Shown one piece after another: positions 1 through 8,155 of a stretch of 36,201 nt of DNA (positions within the stretch are counted from its first letter, which is position 1; every line of letters starts with the position of its first letter). The DNA comes from Amycolatopsis sacchari (GTDB taxonomy: Bacteria > Actinomycetota > Actinomycetes > Mycobacteriales > Pseudonocardiaceae), in assembly GCF_900114035.1 (NCBI RefSeq), contig NZ_FORP01000042.1, positions 1 through 36,201 on the forward strand, written 5' to 3'. The translations under genes were made by a program, and so were the position numbers. The notes below the pieces were generated by a model. The model searched no databases and had not been told where the DNA came from. It was given only the letters and a program-made list of their open reading frames with translations.

Positions 1-2
1 AA

Positions 3-83
3 CGCCGAGCCGACATCCACCTTGGCCTCATGCACCTGGCCTGCGTCCTCATCTGCTACCGCAAGCTGCCGACTTCATTATGA
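3..83 (+). CDS. IS5-family-like transposase, C-terminal fragment (runs off the left edge)
   Basis: An open frame enters from the window edge and stops with TGA at 81-83. The last residues read RADIHLGLMHLACVLICYRK and then LPTSL. This pattern (R-x-D-x-H near the end, then an L-x-C-x-L-I-C-x-R hydrophobic stretch) is typical of the extreme C-terminus of IS5-superfamily transposases in actinomycetes. Only about 26 residues are visible, so the catalytic DDE triad cannot be checked and it is unknown whether the element is complete. The gene points toward the pilus locus. The family call rests on recalled family pattern and not on an alignment. Confidence 0.55.
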   Translation, partial: RRADIHLGLMHLACVLICYRKLPTSL

Positions 84-134
84 AACGAGTTGTTAATCGC
101 GAATAGGCAATGAAGGCTTAGTGGAATAAGGTCA

Positions 135-152
135 CGGTTCCCCGGAGAACCG
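135..152 (-). terminator. Small stem-loop downstream of the prepilin peptidase
   Basis: CGGTTC (135-140) pairs with GAACCG (147-152) around a six-base loop. It lies 38 bases beyond the stop of the minus-strand prepilin peptidase gene. The stem is short and no long T-run follows on the minus strand, so a terminator role is only possible. Confidence 0.25.
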
Positions 153-189
153 CTCCCACGTTGGCGAATACCGGATTATTCCCATTCCC

Positions 190-825
190 TCACGGAGCGA
201 GGTCGCACAGGATCGTCACGGCGGCACCGAGCAGAAGACAGGGGCCCAGAGGCATCGGGGCATCACGAGAAACCCGCCGGGCGACGCGCAACAGCGTGCG
301 GGCGATTCCCGCAAGCAGCCACCCCAGAACGGTGCCGACCAGGATGGCACCCCAGCTCTGCCACCCCAGCACGAGGCCGAGGAGCCCGGCGAGCTTCACG
401 TCGCCGGCGCCGAGTCCGCCGAGCGCAAGCGCGAGTACGAGGTAGCACGCGGACAGGACAAGCATCGCGGTCACGGCCCGGAGCAGGTCAGCGTAAGCGG
501 CCGCCAGTACAGAACGGGTGCTGAAGCTTGCCCCGACCGTAAGGACGCCCGCGAGGATCAGTGCGCCGGGCAGGCGTTGCTCGATGACATCGATGAACGC
601 CAGGACCACCCCCACCGCCGCGAACAAGCTGTAAGCCACGAGGTCGAGTCCCCAGCCGAAGCGCCAGCCCAAGGCCCCGAACAGCACGGCCGTCACGCCG
701 GCCGACACCGACTGCTCCCCCACACTGAGCGTTCCCGTCCGCATCAGCGCTCGCGAGCCCATTCCCACCGCGACGCCGACGCAGGCCCCCGCGGCAGCCC
801 AGCCGGTCAAGGCAAGCGAATTCAT
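190..825 (-). CDS. Prepilin peptidase (A24 family, TadV/CpaA-like), short form
   Basis: A 211-residue polytopic membrane protein that would cleave the leader peptides of the Flp pilin and TadE/TadG-like pseudopilins encoded across the divergent promoter region. The two aspartates of the A24 aspartyl peptidases are visible: D79 in FIDVIEQRLP and D142 in the GxGDxK motif (GLGAGDVKLAG). It lacks the N-terminal cysteine-bearing methyltransferase domain of PilD-type enzymes, as usual for TadV/CpaA. The ATG at 825 is preferred because the next upstream in-frame starts would add about 40 arginine-rich residues ahead of the first membrane helix. The open frame extends to 948. The gene is divergent from the pilus operon that begins at 1058. 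Confidence 0.85.
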   Translation of the reverse strand: MNSLALTGWAAAGACVGVAVGMGSRALMRTGTLSVGEQSVSAGVTAVLFGALGWRFGWGLDLVAYSLFAAVGVVLAFIDVIEQRLPGALILAGVLTVGASFSTRSVLAAAYADLLRAVTAMLVLSACYLVLALALGGLGAGDVKLAGLLGLVLGWQSWGAILVGTVLGWLLAGIARTLLRVARRVSRDAPMPLGPCLLLGAAVTILCDLAP

Positions 826-1009
826 CGGACACCCCGGTGATCGGTGCGCAAAAACCGCGCGATTCCTAGCCGCCATGAATACCGGACGCAAGCCTCGAAT
901 GTTCACGCCACGCGTCCGAACGAGTGAATCTTTCTTGGTTGAAGCCATGCCGACTTCAAAGTCAGTGCGACATGACCATTGCGACTACAGGGGGACCTTG
1001 GTGTAGAAA

Positions 1010-1036
1010 GTTTGATCTGGTGAACAGTGATCAAAC
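1010..1036. promoter_or_regulatory. Inverted repeat, candidate operator ahead of the pilus operon
   Basis: GTTTGATC (1010-1017) and GATCAAAC (1029-1036) form a perfect 8-bp inverted repeat with an 11-base spacer. It sits 21 bases before the GTG start of the first pilus-operon gene, in the divergent region between prepilin peptidase and operon. Such a dyad is the usual footprint of a dimeric HTH regulator. I saw no second copy elsewhere in the window. Which protein binds it is unknown; the LysM-BTAD protein at the operon's end and the HxlR protein just beyond it are candidates. Confidence 0.5.
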
Positions 1037-1057
1037 GGTAGTGGCGGGGGTGCCGCG

Positions 1058-1645
1058 GTGCAGGGGAGAACACAACGCTCCTTGAGCGGATGGGCGGTCG
1101 CGGGTGTGACTGGCTTCGTCCTGCTCGCGGCATGCTCCCCTGACGATCCGACAGACCTCGCGTCCGGACCGTCGACTGCTGCCCCGGTTCCCTCGGCGGC
1201 CCCGAGCAGCAGTCCTGCCGCGACGGGCGAGGACAGAGCGAAGCAGGACGCCCTGATGGCGTACCGGGCGATGTGGGATGACTTCGTCCGGGCCGGGACC
1301 ACATCAGACTGGCAGTCGCCAGAGCTTGCGGCCCACGCGACCGGCCTCGCCCTGACGAACCTGTCCCGCGGCCTCTACGCCGACCACTACAACGGGCTGG
1401 TGACCAAGGGACAGCCGGTGCTGAACCCCACGGTGTCTTCAGCCGAACCGGCAGGCGACCCCGTGAAGATCATCGTGTCCGACTGCGGGGACTCGACGAA
1501 CTGGCTCAAGTACCGCGCCGACAACGGTCAGCTCGCGGACGATGAGCCCGGAGGACGACACGCGATCAATGCGATCGTCGAGAAGCAGGCCGACGGATCG
1601 TGGAAGGTCACGGACTACGGCGTGCACGACATGGGGACGTGCTGA
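1058..1645 (+). CDS. Secreted lipoprotein of the Flp pilus operon, function unknown
   Basis: A 195-residue protein with a type II signal peptide: a basic N-terminus, a hydrophobic stretch and the lipobox LLAAC with Cys26, followed by a Ser/Pro/Ala-rich linker. The mature part (about residues 60-195) has an NTF2/SnoaL-like look (ALMAYRAMWDDFV near its start, WLKYRADNGQ later), common in small actinobacterial lipoproteins, but no catalytic function can be assigned. The GTG start follows a GGGGG-containing ribosome-binding stretch. The stop lies two bases before the next start, so the two are co-translated. It is the first gene of the pilus operon and probably sits on the outer face of the membrane near the pilus machine. 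Confidence 0.75.
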   Translation: MQGRTQRSLSGWAVAGVTGFVLLAACSPDDPTDLASGPSTAAPVPSAAPSSSPAATGEDRAKQDALMAYRAMWDDFVRAGTTSDWQSPELAAHATGLALTNLSRGLYADHYNGLVTKGQPVLNPTVSSAEPAGDPVKIIVSDCGDSTNWLKYRADNGQLADDEPGGRHAINAIVEKQADGSWKVTDYGVHDMGTC

Positions 1646-1647
1646 CC

Positions 1648-2649
1648 ATGCGCCGGACCGCCGTCGTCGCCGGGGTTTTCACCGCAGCCGTGCTCGGCTT
1701 CACGGTTCCTGCCGTCGCCGGCAACGGGTGGGGAAGCACCACCTGCAGCCAAACACCCACGCCCGCGTGCGACCTAGGCGCGGGCACCAACAGCACTCCG
1801 GGAAAGGCTCCGGGAGCCGGTTCCACGAACCCCGGCCGTCCGGGCACGGGATCCAAGCCGGGGAACGGAAAACCCGCGAATCCCGGTGACACGATCACGG
1901 GCGGCGATGCCGACATGGCGAGTTGCTCGTACGTGAAGAGCGACTACCAGCCGCCCAATGGCGGCACGTTCCCGGTGACGCACACCCGTCGACCACGCGG
2001 CGGAGGCGTTGTCCCGGTGGCCTTGCCGCGCCCGGTTCCGGCTCAAGCCGCCGGGCAGGGACCCGGCGCCTGGTACGTGTGGAAGTGCTCGGGGGAAGGC
2101 TCAGCCGACACGTTGTACCGGCCACCGGTGTGGATCGCCGACGGGCAACAACCAGGGGCGGCACAACTCCCCTCGCCCGAGGAACTGGCACAGATGGCGC
2201 GCCGGCAGCTGAAGTTGCCCTCGCCGGCGATCTCCGCGAACCCCGCGGGTGACCAGCTGGTGAACCTGCCCACCTGGATGTGGCTGTCGAGTGGTTGGGG
2301 TCCAGTATCGACCACCGCGTCGGTGCCCGGCGTTTCGGTGACAGCAACGGCAACGCCGGGCTTCGTGACCTGGTCGATGGGCGATGGCTCGACCGTGGTC
2401 TGCAACGGCGCCGGCACGCCGTACTCCGTCGGCACAGACCCCGCGGCGCCCTCACCGGACTGCGGGCACGTCTACCACCGCTCATCGGCAGCACAGCCGG
2501 GACAGGCTTTCGGCGTGACCGCGACCGTGCACTGGACCGTCACCTGGTCCGGGGCAGGCCAGGGCGGGACGTTCCCGGAGATGACCACGACGAGCACCGA
2601 AAGCTTCCGCGTAGCGGAGTCACAGGCGTTGAACAACGGGGGCGGCTGA
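1648..2649 (+). CDS. Secreted protein with PKD-like C-terminal region, pilus-locus associated
   Basis: A 333-residue exported protein. The ATG at 1648 gives a clean type I signal peptide (MRRTAVV, hydrophobic core, predicted cleavage after AVA at about residue 24). Residues 35-85 are a low-complexity Gly/Pro/Thr/Asn linker. The C-terminal third carries a PKD-like pattern: VTWSMGDGSTVVCNG followed by CGHVYHRSS and alternating beta-strand residues, with cysteines placed for a disulfide. Proteins of this layout are common beside actinobacterial Flp loci. It may be a cell-surface or pilus-associated factor; that role is inferred only from position. It ends 82 bases before the next gene, the widest gap inside the operon. 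Confidence 0.75.
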   Translation: MRRTAVVAGVFTAAVLGFTVPAVAGNGWGSTTCSQTPTPACDLGAGTNSTPGKAPGAGSTNPGRPGTGSKPGNGKPANPGDTITGGDADMASCSYVKSDYQPPNGGTFPVTHTRRPRGGGVVPVALPRPVPAQAAGQGPGAWYVWKCSGEGSADTLYRPPVWIADGQQPGAAQLPSPEELAQMARRQLKLPSPAISANPAGDQLVNLPTWMWLSSGWGPVSTTASVPGVSVTATATPGFVTWSMGDGSTVVCNGAGTPYSVGTDPAAPSPDCGHVYHRSSAAQPGQAFGVTATVHWTVTWSGAGQGGTFPEMTTTSTESFRVAESQALNNGGG

Positions 2650-2731
2650 CCGCCCGAAATCCGAACCGAACCGCTCGCTGATTTTTTCGGCGACGCGGTG
2701 CACTACCCCGTTGCCTCTTGGAGGTATCCGC

Positions 2732-3418
2732 GTGAGCACCAACACCACGAGCCGTCCGGCCACCACAACCGGTGCCTGGGTCAGCAACGGGAAGAACTCT
2801 GCGCGGTTGCGCGGCACCGGCCGACGCCGCAGTCTTCCGCACCTGCTGCTGGGCGCTCTGCTCGTCTTGGCCTGTGCGGGCGGCTTCGTGCTGTTTTCCC
2901 TCGACTCGGGCGACCGCCAAGCCGTGCTCGCGCTGGCCCGCGATGTGCCCGTGGGACACCTCCTGACTCGCCAGGACCTCCGGCAGGTCAACGCCGCGCT
3001 CGACCCCGCCATAGCCGCAGTCGGAGTGGATCAAGCGGCCACAGTCGTCGGCAAGCCGATGGCGGCGAGCTTGCCGGCCGGGACGTTGCTGACGCCGCGC
3101 TCGGTTGGAGACGCCACGGTTCCGCCCGCCGGACAGGCAATCGCGGCGCTGGCGCTCAAACCCGGCCAGTTCCCGCCAGAGGTCACCGCCGGAGCACGCA
3201 TCTCGGTGGTGTTCGTGCCCGCGCAGGCCGGGACCGCCACCGGCCCACCTGCTGACGCCGGAGCAGTCTGGCCCGCGGTCGTGACCAGCGTGGCCGGGAC
3301 GCCGAACGACCAGACGACGGTGGTGTCGGTGCAGCTGACCGAACCCGCCGCCCGTCAGGTCGCCGCGGTGCCGGCCGGGCAGCTCGCAATCGTGATGCTC
3401 GCAGCTGGAGGACGCTGA
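2732..3418 (+). CDS. SAF-domain membrane protein (CpaB/RcpC-like, Flp pilus assembly)
   Basis: A 228-residue protein with one transmembrane helix (about residues 36-56) followed by a SAF-type domain beginning near residue 64 (VLALARDVPVGHLLTRQDLR), the layout of CpaB/RcpC proteins of Tad systems. In Gram-negatives CpaB works with the outer-membrane secretin. Here, without an outer membrane, it presumably acts in the periplasm-like wall zone around the pilus. The GTG at 2732 is chosen because GGAGG at 2720-2724 lies seven bases upstream; a TTG at 2711 is less suitable. The stop codon overlaps the next start by one base (TGATG). Confidence 0.8.
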   Translation: MSTNTTSRPATTTGAWVSNGKNSARLRGTGRRRSLPHLLLGALLVLACAGGFVLFSLDSGDRQAVLALARDVPVGHLLTRQDLRQVNAALDPAIAAVGVDQAATVVGKPMAASLPAGTLLTPRSVGDATVPPAGQAIAALALKPGQFPPEVTAGARISVVFVPAQAGTATGPPADAGAVWPAVVTSVAGTPNDQTTVVSVQLTEPAARQVAAVPAGQLAIVMLAAGGR

Positions 3419-4275
3419 TGCTGGTGTCGGTCCTGTCGTTGAAAGGCTCTCCGGGCGCGACGACGTTCGCCGTCGCCCTGGCCGCACGCTGGCCGGGGGC
3501 GTCCCGGGCACTGGTGGTCGAGGCCGACCCCTCGGGCGGCGACCTCGCCCTCCGGTTCTCGCTGGCGTCGGCGCCCGGTCTCGTCAGCTTGGCGGCCGCC
3601 GCGCGGCGCGGTGGCGACGCCGACCTGGTGTGGCACCACACGCAGGAACTCCCGGGCGGGCTGCAGGTGACTGCCGCTCCGCCGGATGCCGAGCAGGCAC
3701 GTGCGGCGCTATCGGCGCTTGTCCAGCACCAGACCAGTGGTCTCGGGCTGCTCCGCCAGGCGGCCGCCCAGCCCGGCGTCGTGGTGATCGTGGACTGCGG
3801 CCGGGTCGATCCTGGTTCGCCCGGATTGCCAATCGCGCGTTCCTCCGACGCGACCGTTCTTCTGTCCCGTGCACACGCCGACGACCTCGCGCACCTTCCG
3901 CGACGACTGCCCACCGTGGCCCGTTGGAGCCCGAATCCCGTGCTGCTCCTGGTCGGCCCGGGCTACTCCGAAGCGGAAGTCGCCCGCGAACTCGGAGTGC
4001 CGCCGCTGGGGCGAGTTCCCCACGATCCACGCGGCGCCGCCGTGCTCTGTGGCCGGCCGGCGACACCACGGTGGGGGCCTTCCCGGTCCGCGCTAGGCCG
4101 ATTCGCGCAGAAGGTTGCTGGCGAGCTCGCCGCTCGGCAGCGCCCGGCTGCACCCGAACCGCCTCCGCTGCAGACTCCCGTCCCGGCGTTGCACGCTGTC
4201 CCCGGAGTTCCGCCCGCCGCTGTGTCACGCAACGGCGTCCGTCCGGCACCCTCGGCTGGAGGACAGGCATCATGA
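3418..4275 (+). CDS. CpaE/TadZ-like MinD-superfamily ATPase
   Basis: A 285-residue P-loop protein. The N-terminus has the deviant Walker A of the MinD/ParA group (KGSPGATT, residues 9-16), then VVEADPSGGDLALRF in the switch I position and VVVIVDCGRVDPGSPG in the Walker B region. In Tad systems CpaE/TadZ positions the assembly complex in the cell, and placement directly before tadA supports that role. The usual N-terminal receiver-like domain is missing. The C-terminal 60 residues are Pro/Ala-rich and look disordered. Start and stop overlap both neighbours, indicating translational coupling. Confidence 0.8.
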   Translation: MLVSVLSLKGSPGATTFAVALAARWPGASRALVVEADPSGGDLALRFSLASAPGLVSLAAAARRGGDADLVWHHTQELPGGLQVTAAPPDAEQARAALSALVQHQTSGLGLLRQAAAQPGVVVIVDCGRVDPGSPGLPIARSSDATVLLSRAHADDLAHLPRRLPTVARWSPNPVLLLVGPGYSEAEVARELGVPPLGRVPHDPRGAAVLCGRPATPRWGPSRSALGRFAQKVAGELAARQRPAAPEPPPLQTPVPALHAVPGVPPAAVSRNGVRPAPSAGGQAS

Positions 4276-5693
4276 CACGGCCAACTGGCCAGCAGCCAGT
4301 CAACGGAGCGGACCCGCACAGCTCGCAGGCGAGCTGGCAACCCGGCAACCGCCCGTCGGAGTCGCCGGACGCGGCCAGCCGCTTGCGCCGATACCTCCGC
4401 GAGCGGTTGAACGCCGACCTGCCTCAGCGGGTCGCCGACCAGCAGGAACGCACCGGCACCACCGCCACCCGGGAGGCACGCCGCGAGCTGGCCCGCGGGA
4501 TCATCGACGATGCGCTGCGCGGCCACACCGAGAACGAGCTGGCCGCGGGCCGGGACTTGCTTCCGCGCGGCGTCGAGCAGCGGGTAGTCACCGAGGTCAT
4601 CAACGAACTGTTCGGCATGGCGGGGCTGCAACCTCTGCTCGACGACCCGACGGTGGAGACCATCAACGCCAACCGCTACGACCGCGTTTTCGTGCAGTAC
4701 AACGATGGCCGTCGGGTCCGGGTCGGCCCGATCGCGTCGTCCAATGAGGAGCTGACGGATCTGGTCCGGCTGCTGGCCGCGCGTGCGAGCAGCCAGGAAC
4801 GGCGGTTCGATCAAGGATCTCCGGCGGTCAACCTCCAACTGCCCGGCGGGGAGCGGTTGTTCGCGGTGATGGGGCTGACGGCCGGCGGCGTGACCGCTCT
4901 GTCGATCCGGCGCCACGGCTACCTCACGGTCAGCCTGCGGAACCTCCGGCGGCGCGGCAGCCTCGACCCCGGCCTGGAGCAGTTCCTGCGTGCGCTGGTC
5001 AAGGCGCGCAAGAACATCCTGATCACCGGCGGTACCGGTGCGGGAAAGACCACCCTGCTGCGCGCGCTGGCCTCCGAAATGGACCCGATGGAACGGATCG
5101 TCACCATCGAGGACGCCTTCGAACTCGGCCTGGACCACGACCCCGACGTCCACGCGGACGTGACCGCCTTCCAGGCACGCGAGCCCAACGTCGAAGGCGA
5201 GGGAGCGATCTCCCAAGCCGAACTGGTTCGCTGGGGCCTCCGGATGAGCCCGGACCGGGTCATCGTCGGGGAAATCCGCGGGCCCGAAGTCATCCCGATG
5301 TGCAACGCGATGTCGCAGGGCAACGACGGGTCGATGGCGACCTTGCACGCGTCCAGCTCACGAATCGCGTTCACCCGGCTGGCCTCTTACGCAGCGCAAG
5401 GGGTCGAACGGCTGCCGCTGGAGGCGACGAACCTGCTTGTGGCGTCGGCGGTGCACTTCGTCGTGCATCTGGCTCGCGCGGACGACCGGCGAACCCGTGT
5501 GGTGTCCTCGATTCGCGAAGTCGTCGGCGCCGACGGGCCGCAGATCATCTCCAACGAGATCTACCGGCCGGGTCCGGACCGGCGCGCTCGCCCTGTTGCC
5601 GGCGCGCTGCGCAGCGACACGCTCGACGACCTGGTCGACGCTGGGTTCGACCCCGGCGTGCTCGAGAACCCCGAGGGCTGGTGGGCGCCATGA
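4272..5693 (+). CDS. tadA: TadA/CpaF secretion ATPase of the Flp pilus
   Basis: A 473-residue cytoplasmic motor ATPase that powers Flp pilus assembly. Visible motifs are Walker A GGTGAGKTT (253-261), the acidic box VTIEDAFELGLDHD (about 277-290), Walker B VGEIRGPEV (332-340) and the His box GSMATLHA (353-360). The N-terminal half contains the usual CpaF helical region (ELFGMAGLQPLLDDPTVETI). The ATG at 4272 overlaps the preceding stop and follows a GGAGGACAGG stretch. The frame is open much further upstream, but that part only shadows the preceding gene. It is about average length for CpaF proteins. Confidence 0.93.
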   Translation: MTRPTGQQPVNGADPHSSQASWQPGNRPSESPDAASRLRRYLRERLNADLPQRVADQQERTGTTATREARRELARGIIDDALRGHTENELAAGRDLLPRGVEQRVVTEVINELFGMAGLQPLLDDPTVETINANRYDRVFVQYNDGRRVRVGPIASSNEELTDLVRLLAARASSQERRFDQGSPAVNLQLPGGERLFAVMGLTAGGVTALSIRRHGYLTVSLRNLRRRGSLDPGLEQFLRALVKARKNILITGGTGAGKTTLLRALASEMDPMERIVTIEDAFELGLDHDPDVHADVTAFQAREPNVEGEGAISQAELVRWGLRMSPDRVIVGEIRGPEVIPMCNAMSQGNDGSMATLHASSSRIAFTRLASYAAQGVERLPLEATNLLVASAVHFVVHLARADDRRTRVVSSIREVVGADGPQIISNEIYRPGPDRRARPVAGALRSDTLDDLVDAGFDPGVLENPEGWWAP

Positions 5694-6577
5694 GCGTCAC
5701 GCTCGGCCTTGCTGCCCTGTTCGGCGCTGGCACCGGGCTGGGATTGGTGGTGGTCCTTCTCGGCCTCCGGAAAGGCGGTCGACTCCTTTCCCGCCGCGAC
5801 CGTCGGCGTGACCATCCTGCCGACTCGCGCCGTTCACTCCGGCTTGCTCTAGCAGTTGCCCTTGGGGTGGTAGCCGGTCTGCTCACGGGATGGGTAGTCG
5901 GCGGCGTACTGGCTGGGCTCGCTTGCTGGGTCCTGCCCCGAGCCTTGGGTCGGGACCCGGAGCACTCGCGGCGCATCGCGCGCATCGAAGGGATCGCCAC
6001 CTGGACGGAGATGCTGCGCGACACGCTGTCGGCCGCCGCGGGGCTCGAGCAGGCCGTCCTCGCCACCGCACCCTTGGCCCCGCCGGCCATCCGGGGCGAG
6101 GTCGGTGAGCTGGCGACGGGGATCGAGAACGGCGAACGGCTCGCCCCGGCGTTGCGGCGGCTCGGCGAACGGTTGGACGATCCGGTCGGCGACCTGGTGA
6201 TCGCCGCCTTGCTGCTCGCCGCTGAGCAACAGACCCGTCAGCTGGCGGACCTGCTCGGGTCGCTGGCCCAGGCTGCCCGCGGCCAGGCGTCGATGCGGAT
6301 GCGTGTGGAAGCCGGACGAGCGCGCACCCGGACTTCGGTCCGGGTCATCGTTGGTACCACGCTGGCCTTCGCCGTGGCTGTGGTGCTGCTCAACCGCAGT
6401 TACATGGGCGCTTATGACAGCGCCACCGGTCAAGTGGTGTTGCTCGGGATCGGCGGCTTGTTCGCAGTCGGCTTCGCCTGGCTGAACCGCATCGCCCGCA
6501 TTCCGCAACCCGACCGGTTCCTCGCCCCGGCTGCCACGGGCGACGACAGCATGATGGTCATCGGGAGGCAGGAGTGA
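5690..6577 (+). CDS. tadB: TadB-like type II secretion system F-domain membrane protein
   Basis: A 295-residue inner-membrane platform protein of the Flp pilus. The N-terminal part has hydrophobic helices (about residues 1-25 and 45-80). A cytoplasmic T2SSF helical bundle follows (WTEMLRDTLSAAAGLEQAV, then LGERLDDPVGDLVIAALLLA), and two more helices lie near the C-terminus. TadB and TadC together form the membrane base that the TadA motor acts on. The ATG start overlaps the tadA stop (ATGA), and the stop overlaps the next GTG. No defect is visible. Confidence 0.88.
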   Translation: MSVTLGLAALFGAGTGLGLVVVLLGLRKGGRLLSRRDRRRDHPADSRRSLRLALAVALGVVAGLLTGWVVGGVLAGLACWVLPRALGRDPEHSRRIARIEGIATWTEMLRDTLSAAAGLEQAVLATAPLAPPAIRGEVGELATGIENGERLAPALRRLGERLDDPVGDLVIAALLLAAEQQTRQLADLLGSLAQAARGQASMRMRVEAGRARTRTSVRVIVGTTLAFAVAVVLLNRSYMGAYDSATGQVVLLGIGGLFAVGFAWLNRIARIPQPDRFLAPAATGDDSMMVIGRQE

Positions 6578-7476
6578 CTGCCCTGATCATGCCCCTCGCG
6601 CTCGGTGCCGGGCTCGGAGCCGGCCTGTGGGCGCTGGCGATCTACCTGTTTCCGCCGCGTCCGGCCCTGCGCGTCGTCCTGTCCCGCGCGACAACACCGG
6701 CCAGCCCCGAGCCGATCCTGGCCACCGGGGAGGCCGGCTGGGCCGCACGGCTCGGCCGGCCCGCCGTCGCGCCGCTGCGCGCTCTCGGACTGCCCGGCGC
6801 GCGGCTGACGCGTGATCTCGCAGTCATCGGCCGCTCGACCTCGACCCACTTGGCTGAAAAGACCACACTCGCGGTCGCCGGGCTCGTGCTGCCGACGCTG
6901 TTGGGTGCCGCTCTCACGGTCGCCGGGTTCGGTCTCGGGGTCGGGCTCCCGGTCATTGGCGGGCTTGTGCTCGCCGCCGCCGGGTTCGTTCTGCCCGACC
7001 TGCAGGTCCGCGCCGAAGCGGCGAAACTCCGCACCGCGTTCCGGCACGCGTTGTCGGCCTACCTGGATCTCGTGTGGATCACGCTTGCCGGTGGCGCGGG
7101 AGTCGACAGTGCGCTGGGCGACGTCGTCGCCGTGGGCCGCGGGTGGGCCTTCGCGCAGATCAGGCGTGCGCTGGACACCGCCCGCCTGACCCGCACCACG
7201 CCGTGGGCGACGCTGCGCCGGCTCGGCGAGGAACTCGACGTGACCGAGCTGGCCGAGCTCGCGGCCTCGGTCAGCCTGGCTGGCACCGAGGGCGCCAAGG
7301 TCCGCACCTCACTCGCCGCCAAGGCGCAGGCACTGCGCACCCACCAGATCACCGAGGCCGAGGGGGACGCTCAAGCCGCAACCGAACGCATGTCGCTGCC
7401 GGTCATGGCGCTTTTCCTTGGGTTCCTCGCCTTCATCGCCTATCCCGCACTGGTGCAAGTCCTCAATGGACTGTGA
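6574..7476 (+). CDS. tadC: TadC-like type II secretion system F-domain membrane protein
   Basis: A 300-residue second platform protein, also of T2SSF type. Hydrophobic segments lie at about residues 5-25 and 90-140 and at the C-terminus (LPVMALFLGFLAFIAYPALVQVLNGL). The cytoplasmic bundle contains ALSAYLDLVWITLAGGAGVDSAL and LRRLGEELDVTELAELAASV, the family's usual sequence around its central helices. The GTG start at 6574 overlaps the preceding gene and has GGAGG nearby in GGGAGGCAGGAGTG. Pairing with TadB is expected, as in all Tad systems. Confidence 0.88.
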   Translation: MTALIMPLALGAGLGAGLWALAIYLFPPRPALRVVLSRATTPASPEPILATGEAGWAARLGRPAVAPLRALGLPGARLTRDLAVIGRSTSTHLAEKTTLAVAGLVLPTLLGAALTVAGFGLGVGLPVIGGLVLAAAGFVLPDLQVRAEAAKLRTAFRHALSAYLDLVWITLAGGAGVDSALGDVVAVGRGWAFAQIRRALDTARLTRTTPWATLRRLGEELDVTELAELAASVSLAGTEGAKVRTSLAAKAQALRTHQITEAEGDAQAATERMSLPVMALFLGFLAFIAYPALVQVLNGL

Positions 7477-7510
7477 CCTCGTTGGACCCGACAAACGGAA
7501 GGAGAACCTG

Positions 7511-7699
7511 ATGCCCACACAGTGGTACGCGCTCTGGACCATCGTCCGGGCTCGGGTGGACATGCTGCGGCGTGAACCCGAGGCCGGCTATTCGACCGAG
7601 ACGGTGCTCGTGACCGCGCTGCTCGTCGTCGCCGCCATCGCGGTGCTCGCGATCATCGTCGCCAAGGTCACGTCCAAGGCCAACAGCATCGACATGTAA
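7511..7699 (+). CDS. Flp-type major pilin precursor (small)
   Basis: A 62-residue protein with a basic leader, then GYSTETVLVTALLVV, a single long hydrophobic helix and a short polar tail ending SKANSIDM. Size, position after tadC and the charge-then-helix pattern match actinobacterial Flp pilins. The cleavage site is slightly unusual. Cleavage after Gly26 would put the conserved glutamate at position +4, while cleavage after Ala25 restores Glu30 at +5. AAGGAG at 7499-7504 sits six bases before the ATG. It should be the substrate of the prepilin peptidase at 190-825 and the main pilus subunit. Confidence 0.8.
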   Translation: MPTQWYALWTIVRARVDMLRREPEAGYSTETVLVTALLVVAAIAVLAIIVAKVTSKANSIDM

Positions 7700-7703
7700 A
7701 GCC

Positions 7704-8150
7704 ATGACACACAGGCGAGTGATCCCCGCGATACCGGGCCCGTGGCGCGTACGGCTCAAGAAGGCGCTGGCAGGCGATCGCGGCTCGGTGAGCGCGGAGC
7801 TGGTGATCGCCACTCCCCTGCTGTTGCTGGTGCTGCTGGCCGTTGTGCAGTTCGCGCTGTGGTCGCACGCCACGCACATCGCGCAAGCTGCCGCGTCCCA
7901 GGGCCTGGCGACCACGCGCGCGCAGAACGGGACAGCCGCGGCTGGGGTGGGCAGTGCGCAACAGCTCCTGCATCAGCTCGCGGGCGGACCGCTGCGAGAC
8001 GCTGCTGTCTCGGCCGACCGTGGTGCGGGTGGGGCTTCGGTCCGGATCGCCGGGACGGCCACCCCCGTGTTGCCGTTCCTGACGCTGCCTGTGCGCGCCG
8101 AGGCCGCAGGGCCTGTCGAACGTTTCGTGCCGGACAGAACGAGCGGGTGA
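7704..8150 (+). CDS. TadE-like pseudopilin
   Basis: A 148-residue protein with a basic leader and the class motif GSVSAELVIATPLLLLVLLA at about residues 27-46. Predicted cleavage after Gly27 leaves Glu32 at +5, the arrangement required by type IV prepilin peptidases. One hydrophobic helix anchors an exported C-terminal domain of about 95 residues. TadE-like minor subunits assist Flp pilus assembly. It starts four bases after the pilin stop, and its own stop lies at the start of the next gene. Confidence 0.85.
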   Translation: MTHRRVIPAIPGPWRVRLKKALAGDRGSVSAELVIATPLLLLVLLAVVQFALWSHATHIAQAAASQGLATTRAQNGTAAAGVGSAQQLLHQLAGGPLRDAAVSADRGAGGASVRIAGTATPVLPFLTLPVRAEAAGPVERFVPDRTSG

Positions 8151-8155
8151 TCGCC

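Noticed and set aside
3963..5348. A long minus-strand open frame (461 codons) opposite the CpaE/tadA genes
   Set aside because: tadA is clearly the real gene here with all ATPase motifs. The antisense frame is a by-product of third-position GC bias.
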